A stretch of 64,000 nucleotides of DNA from NCBI GenBank assembly GCA_034190875.2, contig CM067354.1:46396245-46460244 (forward strand), given 5' to 3'. The stretch is from Urechis unicinctus (taxonomy: Eukaryota > Annelida > Polychaeta > Xenopneusta > Urechidae). This document shows positions 14,301 to 27,712 of the stretch, piece by piece (positions within the stretch are counted from its first letter, which is position 1; every line of letters starts with the position of its first letter). A program made the position numbers and the translations under genes. The notes under the pieces are model-generated. The model was not told the origin of the DNA. It saw only the letters and a program-made list of their open reading frames with translations, and ran no database searches.

Positions 14301-14877
14301 CTACTCATTATTTGACAATATAATAGACAAAGATGAATGTACCTTTTAGGTTGTTGGGTTATAGGAAGATTTGGTGTATTTGTTGCATTGAATAAATTGA
14401 TCGCATTTACCCTCATGTGGTGTCAGAATGCACAGGAGCAAATTTGGAAACCAAACTAGTATTCATGGATAGCTTAAAGCTATACGCGGAGGGATCAGTC
14501 GCAAAAACAGCCATTACTGACCGGCATATGAGAATTATAAGCTGTTTTGATAGGATATGAATGCACTATGTTTCCAATGTCAATGATATGGAAATCGCCA
14601 ACTCATCGAACATCGAAACTTGTTAGAATCTTGCATTAGGTACTAATAACATATAACATTGATTAACAAAATCAAATACCAGTGCAACTTTGCGCAGTGT
14701 TATATTGGCGTCCATTGTTCCTTTCCTAGCTCAATTCGGCCTAAACTGTCGCAAATACATTTTAGCTATCCTTCTGCGGTTATCATCAGTTGTTGTTATT
14801 ACCGCACCCACACTGTCAAACACGTGCAGCATGTTTTATCATGTAAGAGATTATACGCGCATCTAACAATCTATTTG

Positions 14878-14879
<2 letters not shown>
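11311..14879. other. Spacer DNA, no gene seen
   Basis: AT-rich sequence with no open frame above about 100 codons that looks coding. It contains a C-rich stretch near 12,070-12,090, another at 12,425-12,490 with a repeated ctccccacttca, and a 15-base near-perfect direct repeat around 11,470-11,500. Two opposed open frames (12,406-12,645 plus, 12,520-12,729 minus) and a 99-codon frame (13,870-14,169 minus) show no recognisable domain. I see no partner for this region elsewhere in the window. Confidence 0.5.
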
Positions 14880-15214
<335 letters not shown>

Positions 15215-16244
15215 GATTCTGTTACGCCAGCCAACGTAAAAAAAAACTTCTCACCATGTTACATATGTATGTATTCAAATAAACAGATGATGCGTGGGTA
15301 AACAATCAAACGCCGTCCCCCTCTGAGCGCTCATCAGTCTCTGGTTGGTCATATTTATGTAGCTGATGGCCCAGCTATTCTCTATACGATTCTCATACAA
15401 CTAAATATCCGTATCATCAGTTATCAGATCAATATTAAACGCTATCCTGTCTTAATTACCAACGTTTTTGGTAGGTCAATAACTTATATATCAATCAGAT
15501 AAGTAAACACATCTCTTGTCTTGTCTATAGCTGTTGATGAATCAAGAACTGTATCATGCATAGGTAAATGATTTATTGGACTTGACATATGAACCCGGAT
15601 GCAATTAATCGAACATCTAGGCAATATTCAGATATAATGTCAGGTAGTAACGGTTAAATTAAGAAAGAACTGAAACAGGCGGCGATTGCGATAAGGATTA
15701 AACAGAAATTCACACACTATGTGAAAATGTTAACTTAAACATATTGCACTTTGAATTAATGATTCCACAGCTTATATCAAAAGTTGCACAAAACACTAGT
15801 TTACGACTACTAATTGGTATCATTCAGCAAATTTAATGAATCCGTTAACGGATATTTAGTTGTTTTGATTTAATTGTGAAAACTAAAAGAAACACTCATG
15901 AATAGGGTGCTCATACACATAAAAATTTCTATGTAAACACAAATAAAAAGCCCTTCGAGATTTTGCAGTCATCATTACTAACCTAAGTCAGTTGACGCTA
16001 TATTATATGCAGCACCTGACGCACTGTCATTCCTTCATGAATATCTATCGAACTAATGCTATGATATCTGAATGTAAAAAAGTATTACGTCTTAAAGTCA
16101 CGTGAAACCAAGTAGCTTGCACTGGTGACAATAAAAGCCTTTTGAATTAGGTGCACTGTGGCGGTATTTGTTTAAGTGTACCCTATATCCTATTTTCGCG
16201 ACCATATAAGAAGACAATACAATATCTTTTTAATTCGTATCATT
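15215..16244. other. Spacer DNA, no gene seen
   Basis: AT-rich sequence without a convincing open frame or recognised repeat partner. Confidence 0.5.
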
Positions 16245-16880
16245 ATAAAATGAGACGTACGAGTCAATGGAGCAAGTTAACACTTTATATAAGACGTTGC
16301 TCTTTTGCTCTGCGCCGATATCAAACAATTTAATTGACAATCGAATATTTTCAACAAATGGGTAATTACCACATCAATGTCTCTATATAAACACTTGACA
16401 CACGCATACGCATTGAATTCAACATTTTCGGTAACTTTCGGGTTTGGTTATATCTTGTGACACGACCCTTGTGAGGATCGGCATAGGACAACAATGGGAA
16501 GAGCAATATTAATTGTAGTTGAACCAATTACCGTACCAAATGGGAAATTGCAGTATCTTAAAAGCTGATGCGGTGTGTATTAGTCCTTAGCACTCTCTTA
16601 ATTAGGGACTGGCCTTCGCAGTAATTTGAACCTTCTTAATTGCCATTCGGAAGCCTCCTCCGTTTTATTTACTTTCGACCCGAATCCCTTCCTGTTCCGG
16701 ATATTTCCTTTGGTATCGCATCTCTCGTCCCTTTTCTTTGCCTACTAAATCAATGTGCTGACGCTTGTACAGAACATGGTCGCTTTTCACAGCACATTTG
16801 ATCAATTGGGAATCAATGTGGCGGCAGTCGGTAGGATCAGGTTGTTATGCGTCGTTTTATCGTAAACGCTATTTAAACAC
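16245..16880 (+). repeat. Spacer direct repeat, copy 1
   Basis: This stretch is a diverged direct copy of 31,362-32,060. Shared landmarks are tcaacaaatgggtaattacc near 16,351 (31,413 onward in copy 2), agtccttagcac near 16,582 (31,743), cgcagtaatttgaacc near 16,616 (31,780) and gcggcagtcggtaggatcag near 16,820 (32,005). The central part is pyrimidine-rich in both copies. No open frame is conserved between them. Confidence 0.8.
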
Positions 16881-17629
16881 GCCGACGATTGTTTTGTGGA
16901 GCTATGGAATAATTTCCTTTACAGCCAATAAACCATGAGCTAACACCCCAAGACCTATACACGATTGATTCACCTTATTCAGGTTCAGGAGTATCTTGGT
17001 TTGGGAGCCGTTGCGGAAGTGCATTTGATGACGCATAATTTGAAAAGATATTTACGTCACTTATCATGCAGACAGGTAAAGTGTCAGGACCGGAAAAATG
17101 CTTTTTTAGTAATCAGGCCGGCAAGGATGGACATTGAAAAGCCATACGCACTCCAACATCACTGTATCGCTAAAACAGAGTAGAAATTGCTACCATACAT
17201 CGAGATGCACATTCCATTTAGGAGTCGAAGATTTGTTAACGAATTGTTTTCACGTCAATGTTTCTCATTACAAGTACGGGCTACAGCAGCTCATCCTGAA
17301 TACATTGGTCATTAACAACTACACGAAAATGTAGCTGCCGATTGGTCGATAATATTATCAATAAACAACAGCCGTTTGCCATATCCGATACCTCCCCTTC
17401 TTATACTCTGTGGATGACAATATAAGCGTATACGGACACGAACCGCACTCACATGGATATACTTTAGTACCTACACAAGTCCAGACATATGTTACAAGGT
17501 AATATAGTTGTTCTCGAGTCGCAACGCATATGCAATCATGTACTCGATTGACCCCGGCTTCATATGAGAACAGATAGATGTTCATTGCTAGTAATCTTAT
17601 CACACTGCTAATATGCTTTGGCATTGTGA

Positions 17630-17765
17630 TAGAGGTATATTGAATTTATCAATGATTTGGTAATTGCCAAATCATGTACTGCTCTGTTTTTCCTAATAAC
17701 ATAAATATATATAATCGATGTATGTAACATAAATCATCCGAACACAAGCATAAGCAGTTCCAGTC
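17630..17765 (+). repeat. Partial third copy of the spacer direct repeat
   Basis: A stretch with ggtaattgccaaatcatgta near 17,660, followed by a block ending in acacaagcataagcagttcc, resembles 16,355-16,425 (ggtaattaccacatcaatgt, then acacgcatacgcattgaattc). The match is short and diverged. Confidence 0.45.
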
Positions 17766-19364
17766 GACTAAAAATGCATCTATTGCGTGCAAAAAATATG
17801 ATGATCCATATGTTTTCGCCTAGTAATGGCAGATGACAAGAGCTCATTTACTTCAAAAACGCCAGGGGTATTTCAGGGATGATTTAAAGCTGCATCGGCC
17901 ATTTGCAAGTATCTTTATCAATACATTTTATTCCAATGCGACGATGAATAAAACTTTTATTGATGATATGCTACCGAACTGCAGCGGAAGACAATTTAGA
18001 GGAGATTGAATCGCCATGTTGCGACAAATTTACTGAAATAAAATTCTTACATCTTTATGGGATTCGCAGCGAACTGGTCGATAAAAGACTACACGTGCCA
18101 AACTTGCACACATTCAAATCATAAACATACTGATTGTAGATGTTTGGTAAATGATATATGAAGGTGTTTGTGTTTTTTCCTATAGTTATTTTGGGCTAGT
18201 GACATTTTTAAGGAATGATAAATCTACACTTGGCAGCAAATATTATTTTTATGTCTTTGTTTGTGCTGATGATGTCTGTTGTTGCATCAATCATATGTTA
18301 TGTACGTCGACCCTGCTGGGCAGCTGGGACGATTTTCTGAGATGAGTTAAGCAATACCAGCAAATTAGACTCGCCATGTTGTCAAAATGGCCGTTACGGT
18401 GTTTTGATTCGAAAAGGTCTGTTGCTTTTGCAAAGTTTCTAAGCTTACTATGTTCTTATGTAGCGCACAAAAAATGATATCATCTCCTGTTTAACGGCAT
18501 CCTCGTATATATTGTGCCTATCAAACATGCATCGCATCTAGCCATAACTGAGCACTTCCTACCCAGTATCAGGTGATGAGCTGTGCAGTCAATATGTTTA
18601 ACAACTCACAGCCAATATCATAGGCTCTGTTTATCACTAAGTTAAAATTCAGTGGTGCAAGAGCGCTGTAAAATGACACCAAGACAACCAGATCCAGGGT
18701 TTAACTTTAATTACAGCCCTAAACATCGATCGTCAGTTATTGCAATTAACACACGTGAACGGATATCATTTCTAGCGGGATTATTACATCAAAATAGTAC
18801 GTGTTTGCTGCGATGCTATTCTTATGTCTATTGTCGCGAAAATGTCACAATCTAATACATTTCCTTCTTCTTGCTGACAAAACTGGATATGCCATTGGAA
18901 ATCAAACATGGACGATAAGACCAACGTTGGTTTACTTCTGTGAAACAATCATTGATATATCTAATTTATACTGCGATTTGAAATCGAATGCACTGCGAGC
19001 AAATAAGTGAATATAACGAAAAATGTTTCGCACAATAATGCACGTTGTTGCGTGAGGAAATCCCTAAATTATGGTCTTCGATGTGACGTTACGGCATTGT
19101 TTTTGTAGGAGCCTCTCATGCTTTGAAGACAAATTATGTATCATACAAGAATGCTGGCACAAATGCGATCGGGACAATCCGAGTCACTACTGACTGCATA
19201 ATATGAAGGGGAATGCTAACAACGCAATGTGTGCCCCCCTCTCCCCTCTCCCATCCCCACTCTAGACGCTGACAGCAGTTGGCTTATTTGCACATGTACT
19301 CATCGTTCTTTAACCAGTACTGCTATCCAACTAAGGTTTCTAATAGATCATGCGATAACAGCTG

Positions 19365-19735
19365 TACGCACGGACTTGACGACATACATGTGCAACCCAA
19401 ACCGTCAGAAAACAAGACCGCCGCAATTAACAACAAACTGCAGCCGCAATCTATGCATCCCACCTAGTGATCATGCTGTCTTATCCAAATATTTGGCTAC
19501 CTTTTCTGGCGTTTTATTTTGTAATGTTGTACACAGTAGCATTCAGTAAATAAGCTAGCCTTCGTTGCACAAGCATTGCATTGACAACTTGCGCTGTGAG
19601 GGTACATGGTCATTGCAATTGATCAGAAACCACAGCAGCAATATATGCACCATACTACGTGACATGCATGTTCCTGCCTCCCCAAACTATTTGCCGGCCT
19701 TTTTTCATTTGTTCGTTATTATTTTTAACATGTTA
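19365..19735 (+). repeat. Diverged tandem repeat, two units of about 190 bp
   Basis: The stretch from about 19,380 to 19,535 resembles 19,570 to 19,735. Both contain gcagc(cg)caatctatgc-like sequence, then a catgctgtctt or catgttcctg block, then caaatatttggctacctttt or caaactatttgccggcctttt, then a T-rich tail and an aatgttgta or catgttaga end. A 106-codon frame at 19,229-19,549 spans unit 1 but is closed in unit 2. Confidence 0.55.
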
Positions 19736-22700
19736 GAACCTCTCGAACACCAATAAATACATCGATAAGTAAAACAAAATCTGCGGTTTCTTATGTTATA
19801 GTATTAGCCGAAGGAGACATAATTCGATTGCATGATTCCATGTGTATAATCCTCTCTCAAATAATATGGTTTGGCATAAAATCGAATAGTAAATAAATTC
19901 ACTTTACGGTTCACTCACTCCGTATTGACGAATGTCATCTGTATAGATGATAAGGTTTTAATGGTTCAGGATATTAAGTGACAATCACAGGACCTACGCA
20001 GCAATTGTCATGTTCTTAAGCTACGCCGCTCATCTGTATCTGCTTGGACTGTTCTGAATACCTGTTCTCTTTCATTTGTGTCGCATTGCATGATTACCGA
20101 AACCAATCCCTAGTCTTGATAGAGCATCAATTCCGCATAAATATTGTGCGGGCTGCTTATATTTTTTTTTATTTGTTTGCCATCATTCTCGCAAGCCGGA
20201 ATAATGAAAACAAGGTCAAATGCTAATGTTAATTTATTTAGAAGCCTAAGGTAGAGATTATCTTGGCACGGTACTCTGTAAGGGTTTAAATAATGTAGCA
20301 ATTTTGGGCCTTCGTTCCGACTTACAGGTATTCTGGCTAGTTGTTCTAATCACCGCCATCAAATAATCTGAGTCAGTAACTGATTCTGAGAGATATGCTC
20401 TCTCAACTGTGAATGCTGATGCAAAGTAACCATCCGACGCCTTCTTTGCCTTATGATATTTCATCCCTGGCATTATCGATTAAGAGACCGAGGGTTTCTT
20501 AAGCTTTCTCTTCTGACCTGGCATAGCTGTAAATATGCTTTGTTATTTTTTTAAACGGTTTATAGATGTTTGATAATATTTGTATAGAATCTGATCTAAA
20601 TGCTCTATTTTTTGTCTAAACGCTTGTCACAGCTTATTTTCTCTGTTGATAGCGTCCTAAACTTTACTACTGATATATATAGTTATGTTTATGCTGCGGC
20701 GTTTTCTGAAGAGTGCATATCTTCTTATTGTATCCTATTTCATATAATGCAACTTGTTGTTTATGTAAACCTTGTGTTTTGGTCCAAACAAATAGACAAA
20801 TAAATTATCTAAGACCACAAAATGTTGCCAAATGGAAATAGGGGGACTTGCTCGTTAGTAAGCTTTTGGGGAAATGATATCAAATTCTGTGTTCTAGACT
20901 TCTTTCTGGTGACTCGCACCTAATGGGGCTCTATCGTTAACATTACTAACCATGCCATCCCCAGTCGAAAAACCCAAAGTTGGTTCAGATACAAATTGCT
21001 ACCAAAAGCCATCATCGACGCCATGTGCCTCGTTCAACCTTTAACACAATTTCAAGCTTGCCCATTAAAAGACAACCATTTAGGAATTTTATGAGAATCA
21101 CTCCACACAGGGCAATCATTGTGAATAAGAAAACTGACATATTTTTGCGATTTCAAGTCTTGCACTATTCTAACTTATGCGTATTTGCCCATCCATCTCG
21201 CGATGTTTGCGATGTTTGTCTGCTGAAATATAAGTCAACTTATTTAACCATAACTTTATTGATAGATCTGTATGCATGTAGCATATTGGAATAACATTAG
21301 GAATCTATTAACTATCGTATCATCGTTCAAGATTATGCAACTATAGAAAGTTGAGAAAAAATGAAATCGCCATGATGCCACTTGTTATATCGAAGTGGTT
21401 GTTCCCATTCATCTGCGGTTAGCTCCAAATATTTTATTCAAAGCAAATATATTAAATTTAATCAACAAATTGACTTGATAAATGTAAAGAGCTGGATCTG
21501 CGATAAATACATTTTTACTAGATTCACAGCGCGATTTCTATGAAGGCGTCCGTATGCGTGTATTGGATTGCTTTCACCAACGTATTTATTACTATTACTC
21601 CACGTGTTGATACTGTCATTTGAAACAAATGATGAGGCCGCTGTATTGTGACATACCACTGTGTATGGTACAGCATCTTTATCGTGTAATTAGCAATCCA
21701 GGTAGCCCGACGGGTACATTTAATTAAAATTGCATACATTTGTTCTTAAGAGATAGACTAGCAATAGCAATTCTGTCTTTCGATGTAGACACTGGCACCG
21801 AGATAACACAAATGAATCTTGACATTAGGAGACAACAGCAAATTGCATAACATTACAGTCGCCTCTGGCAACGCCTTAGATTTTTTTCTGTAAAATGATT
21901 CAGTGGAATTATTTTACCCGATATCAACCTTTTCAATTTGCATAAAAATAAGCTGTAAAAAATTGTCAGCAAGGAGGCCGAAATGACCGTGATTGGCTTC
22001 ATGACACTTACCCTCATATTCTATCTATTTTTTGGATTAAGTTTGCCTTAAAAGAAGCGTTTGGACAAATTAGGATGACGTAGCGCACGCCTGTGGATAT
22101 TGCACGTGTATTCAGCAGCTGATTATGCAGCCGAAATTGCAATGCGTTCTCGCTCATGAGGTAGTGGGGGATGCGAACGATACATTTGGCTTACTTACGC
22201 ACTCCAACGATAGACATATAACAGGAATTAAATCACATTGTCAACTGAAATGTTGCCTATTTGAAAAGGGCCGGTACCATTCATCGTTTTTGGTACATAT
22301 AATGGGAATAAAGACATGATTACAAAACTGTCATTCCCAATGGGATCTCTTATACACCAGCGCATTGATTTGGTTCATTCGCATGTCATTTATCACTAAA
22401 CATTATATCTGCAGTGGAAGCATGCAATAAGAAGGATTGGATAACTTTCTTTCTCAATAGCGCTGGATAGTCGATAACTTTGCATCACGGTGTAGACCGA
22501 ATTAGCCCACCTGTACCAAATGTCTCCATTCCTTAAAATTCAGGGGAATGCTATGTATATCAAACGACAGACTATATCAAATGCAAACATAATGCAAACA
22601 CCAACAACATCAATATGGTAGTTCACTAAATGAAAATGATGGCTGTTATGGATGCACGGTCCCGTTTAACTTTTAATTGTTTCAAGCTTCCGCGGAGCAT

Positions 22701-23531
22701 TGGTGAAAGATACCCATGCAGTTATAGCATGAACCCATATCGATTTTTCACACGCCATATGTACATGCTACCCATGTTTCATTGACTTATGTCGCATTTA
22801 TTAACTGCAACAAAGTTTATTAAAAGCTAAGAAACGGCTGTGCTTTGCGGTTAATGGATAAGCATAGAGTGTTTGGCCCCTGGTTTCTTTTTCGAGCACC
22901 TGATATCTCGTTGTCGAAGAAAAGCGCCTGCCTTTTCGGCGCATAATCAAGCAATCGCCATCGGGAACAATCCCCCGTATCAATAATTGGGTGGGCACCT
23001 CTGTGCCAGAGGTGTCCCAGTGAAGTGAATGTCCATCATATCAAGGAATAGGGCAACGCCATGTCAATACGTTGCTCATTGCTCTACAGATTCACTCACT
23101 TCAATATGAGAGACTATTCATCCCCGCCAATATTATCGGTATTAGTGTGCGTTTCATATGTAATTCTCTATTTAATGGTGTTAAATATTGAAGTGCATTT
23201 GTAGTGAAACGATTCTGGTGCTTAATATGACAAAACATCAAGCAAAATGCAAGACGCATGACTCTTTAACACCCTAATATTGTGAATTACGGACTGCAAA
23301 CAAATTAAAGATCATGTTTAGGTCAGGATGCAATTTGTTCAGTTATTTACGACATTATTCAATGCGTGATGTACAAGCGCATAATCATATTGGTATTCAA
23401 ATAACTAACGAATTATGTGCGCCTTTCTGCTTTCGATAAGCATCGAGGAACCAATCACTAATGCATATGATGACGAAGTAACATTAAAAGCCTTAATAAA
23501 TCCTCAACTCATTGTATACAAATATTTATAT

Positions 23532-23537
<6 letters not shown>

Positions 23538-23586
<49 letters not shown>

Positions 23587-23620
23587 TAAATAGAGATATA
23601 GATATATAGATAGACAAATA

Positions 23621-23658
<38 letters not shown>

Positions 23659-23843
23659 TATATATATATATGCATATATATATATATATATAGAGAGATC
23701 TATATATATAAATATATAGATATATATATATTCTATAGAGAGATATAGAGATGTATAGAGAGAAAGATCTCTAGAGATCTCTCCCTCTATCTCTCTATCT
23801 CTCTCTCTCTATATCTCTCTCTCTCTAGAGAGATATATCTATA

Positions 23844-23882
<39 letters not shown>

Positions 23883-23909
23883 CTATCTATCTATATATAT
23901 CTATCTCTA

Positions 23910-23954
<45 letters not shown>

Positions 23955-23955
23955 T
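23538..23955. repeat. Composite TA/CT/GATA microsatellite
   Basis: Long TA tracts at both ends enclose an interior of tagagaga, tctctaga and atctatct motifs. The centre, around 23,760-23,850, has several overlapping self-complementary pieces such as agagatctct and tctctagaga, so a long hairpin is possible. Confidence 0.95.
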
Positions 23956-23958
23956 TCT

Positions 23959-24052
23959 GTCAGGCTGTCTCAACTCAGGGGAGGGAAATACACACACATT
24001 AAAACAAGTTTGAATTGATCCAGCCAGGACATAAGGCAGGCAAACTAAGAAT
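23959..24052 (+). repeat. 94-bp direct repeat, copy 1
   Basis: Starts gtcaggctgtctcaactcag and ends caaactaagaata. The second copy is at 33,426-33,513 in the same orientation and is about 90% identical over its length. Both copies are followed by a short related stretch (taggacgtcatggtg near 24,065; taggatgtacttggtg near 33,604) and a TA tract. They may be ends of, or independent copies of, a small dispersed element. Confidence 0.9.
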
Positions 24053-24098
24053 AATGTGTGTGTGTAGGACGTCATGGTGATATATGTATTTATGTAGG

Positions 24099-25168
<1,070 letters not shown>

Positions 25169-25879
25169 ATGTTGTTCGCCTATAAGACAAATTATTATCT
25201 TCACGTAGGAGAGTGTCGGTATGCAGCGTATAAGTACATCACCGTCGCGGAAATAACAATGGAAGTGTTGACAGCACTATATAGACAAACGTCTGCCACA
25301 GTGAAGGAGGATAAACCAATAGAACCAATAGAACCAATAGTACCAGTCATACCGACACTACCCAGCCCACTTTCCGGGGTACACACACAGACACGACCGA
25401 CCATTCTTTATGGAGTAATGCACTGTCCCTAGGACCCTCCATATGCATACAAAAGAAAGGAAAATTATCCCCTCTTTTGTTACCACTGCACTAGATATGA
25501 ATTTGGACTACCCCGCTTCCTATTACATCCAAGGTGGGCTACACAGACATTTTCATGCTGGTGAGGTAGGGTGTTGTCTAATCTAGGATGACCCGGAGGT
25601 ATGGTGACCCGGACTAGCTATTCCATATACGCTACCCTGGACTACGCAAGATATGTTAAGTTTGCCCAGCGTCTTCGGCTGCTTGCTTGTTGCGATCAGC
25701 CTTGGCTCTCCTTTGACCAACATGCGGTATATTTGTACCCGGCGCGCGATGCATTAACAGTTGTGTCTCTTACTAAAATGTCCTTCTCACACTCATCTGC
25801 TTTCATTCAGCGGGTATGGCTCTTGCAGTCGGTACTCCTAGGTTTCTATCATGTGGCATCAATACGTAAGTCTCCTCAT
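25169..25879. other. Edge of GC-richer island, coding character uncertain
   Basis: GC content rises here. A plus-strand frame (25,169-25,432) contains a proline-rich stretch reading KPIEPIEPIVPV, produced by three copies of the 9-base unit aaccaatag at 25,314-25,340. A second plus-strand frame (25,601-25,891, 96 codons) has no recognised domain. These could be remnants of an inserted element or chance frames in GC-richer DNA. Confidence 0.3.
25314..25340 (+). repeat. Three 9-bp tandem units
   Basis: Three perfect copies of aaccaatag, followed by a degenerate fourth (taccagtca). In one plus-strand frame they give the repeated tripeptide PIE. Confidence 0.9.
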
Positions 25880-26960
25880 CCTATGATATGATGGCTTCTC
25901 GTAGGTGGAGCGCCTGGAGGATGTGTTGTTCTATCAGTAGGGTGAGCAGTGCCAGTGGTACACATTTTGTTTGTGCCAGGTGGGTGCCCAGACCGTGAAC
26001 TCCCATGCCACCACTGCAAACCCAGTAGGGCAATTTCCGGGGGGTAGCGAACCGTTGGTAGGCATTAGCCGAAACCTGTGTAGCTGATGTCCGAACCGGG
26101 CGAAACAAGGGGAGTAGTCACTTGCGCGTTGGATCAATGGAAGGGAGCAGTGCTTCACGTCTATCTCTACTACATACTGACTGTATGTCGGAGAAGTAGG
26201 ACGCTGAGGTAGGTTTCCATTTGTTTTTTTCTTGCGCGTATGGATTGTGGCCGCGTGGTTGGCACCTAATGCTCGGCCAGAGAGCTCTGCACAGCATAGG
26301 GATGTGGACACGTCGCGCATATAACTGTGCATATGCTGTGGCTGATAGAGTGTTCCGTCTTTGAGCAGTCTTACCAGTTGTCACCCTCGTAGAAGAGCAC
26401 AGTGCGTGTTGGGAGAATGATAAATCTGCCAACTAGGCGTGACCCTTGTGGAGAACGACACGTATATGCTTAAACTGACGCTGAAAAAATTTTGTACTGT
26501 TGTATGCCGAAAATATCACGAATAACAATGATGCGAGAGATAATATTTTCCACCGCTGGTCTGTCATCTGTTCGTGCGCATGTGTCGTGCACTTTCTCTT
26601 CCCAGTTACCTATCATTTCGTCTGTGCGATATTTGGGCTGTGGCGAGCGATGGTTACTGGTTGATGCTCCACATGGTAAACATAATGGATTGGTCGTCCA
26701 GATCAAACTCATCCTCATGTACATAGGTGGGCACCTTTTTTTGTCGGCATGGTATGCAGCAAGGACATCAAACAGTGCTTCAAGCTCTGCCTTCGATCGT
26801 GCATAGGGGGCTCATTACCTGTTATCACCTTGAGCTCCGCAAGTACCCGCTTGGCATTCTTGGTGTGTGTCTCAGTGGCATGGGAGCCGTAACTGCCAGT
26901 GTGCCTAGACTCTTCAACCGTGCCTCCCAGTCGAAGCCTCGATGGCGACACGTGCTAGTA
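25880..26960 (-). pseudogene. Decayed protein-coding relic, family unknown
   Basis: Read on the minus strand, protein-like stretches occur one after another but in different frames: FDWEARLKSLGTLAV (about 26,940-26,880), AKRVLAELKVITGN (about 26,860-26,815), KAELEALFDVLAAYHADKK (about 26,797-26,740) and VHEDEFDLDDQSIMF (about 26,715-26,670), then a charged stretch with RTDEMIGNWEEKVHD (about 26,625-26,580). The switch after KAELEALFDVLAAYHADKK falls at a run of seven A (T on the plus strand, 26,736-26,742), a typical frameshift site. GC is high: plus-strand line 26,881-26,940 has 36 G or C of 60. From 26,430 to 25,880 minus-strand frames stay open for 75 to 132 codons but are less convincing. 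I do not recognise the family. It could be a relic of a mobile element or a host gene fragment. Confidence 0.5.
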
Positions 26961-27186
26961 TATATCTCACTAATAACCATATATGAAAGCGGCGGGGCGC
27001 CTTATAGCAATAGGGAGGTTTGCCCTCAATAGAGTAAATATTATGAGCTTGGGCACTTTGTACCACCTGTGTCGTTATGCACTAACACCGTAAGGTTCGA
27101 AACGGACACAAAAAAAAGTCAAAAAAAGACAAAAATGACCCACAAAACGCGCGCATGTGTATATGTTACAACCCATCGGCCGATCT

Positions 27187-27206
27187 GACCCATCTGCAGA
27201 TGGGTC
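27187..27206. repeat. Perfect 20-bp palindrome
   Basis: The sequence gacccatctgcagatgggtc is its own reverse complement. Nearby pieces (gacccg at 27,208 and gatgggtc at 27,228) repeat the half-site, and cgatctgaccc lies just before it. This could be a hairpin or a protein-binding site; the role is unknown. Confidence 0.9.
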
Positions 27207-27424
27207 TGACCCGTTTATAAATCCGAAGATGGGTCGTCCATCCGGACCAGGATGCAAATTTACGTTTGAAAGAAGCTTGCCAAATCTCCGATAATCTACG
27301 GTGAACAGCACTGCTTAGTGATATAATAGGGGCATGTTACGAACAAAGCAAAAATGCGTTGTCGATATTGGAAATTGTCGTTGATGTTAAGCTCTCTTCA
27401 AGACATATATAATTGCACAAGGAA

Positions 27425-27428
27425 TCTA

Positions 27429-27479
<51 letters not shown>

Positions 27480-27506
27480 CTATATATAAAAAAATATATA
27501 AATATA

Positions 27507-27565
<59 letters not shown>

Positions 27566-27616
27566 ATATATATATATATTATATATATAATATATATATA
27601 TAAATAAATATATATA

Positions 27617-27701
<85 letters not shown>

Positions 27702-27712
27702 TTATATATTTA
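27425..27712. repeat. (TA)n microsatellite block with interruptions
   Basis: Mostly alternating TA with interruptions at about 27,479-27,510 and 27,564-27,625 (taaata and atatct variants). Open frames of Tyr-Ile repeats on both strands are artefacts. Confidence 0.98.

Larger units (their letters stand above)
16881..23537. other. Spacer DNA, no gene seen
   Basis: About 6.6 kb of AT-rich sequence with only short, mutually overlapping open frames of no recognisable family. Apart from the fragment at 17,630 and the diverged tandem pair at 19,365-19,735, I see no clear structure. A phrase like aatcgccatg recurs at 18,009, 18,371 and 21,365, which hints at further very old repeat copies that I could not align. 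Confidence 0.5.
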
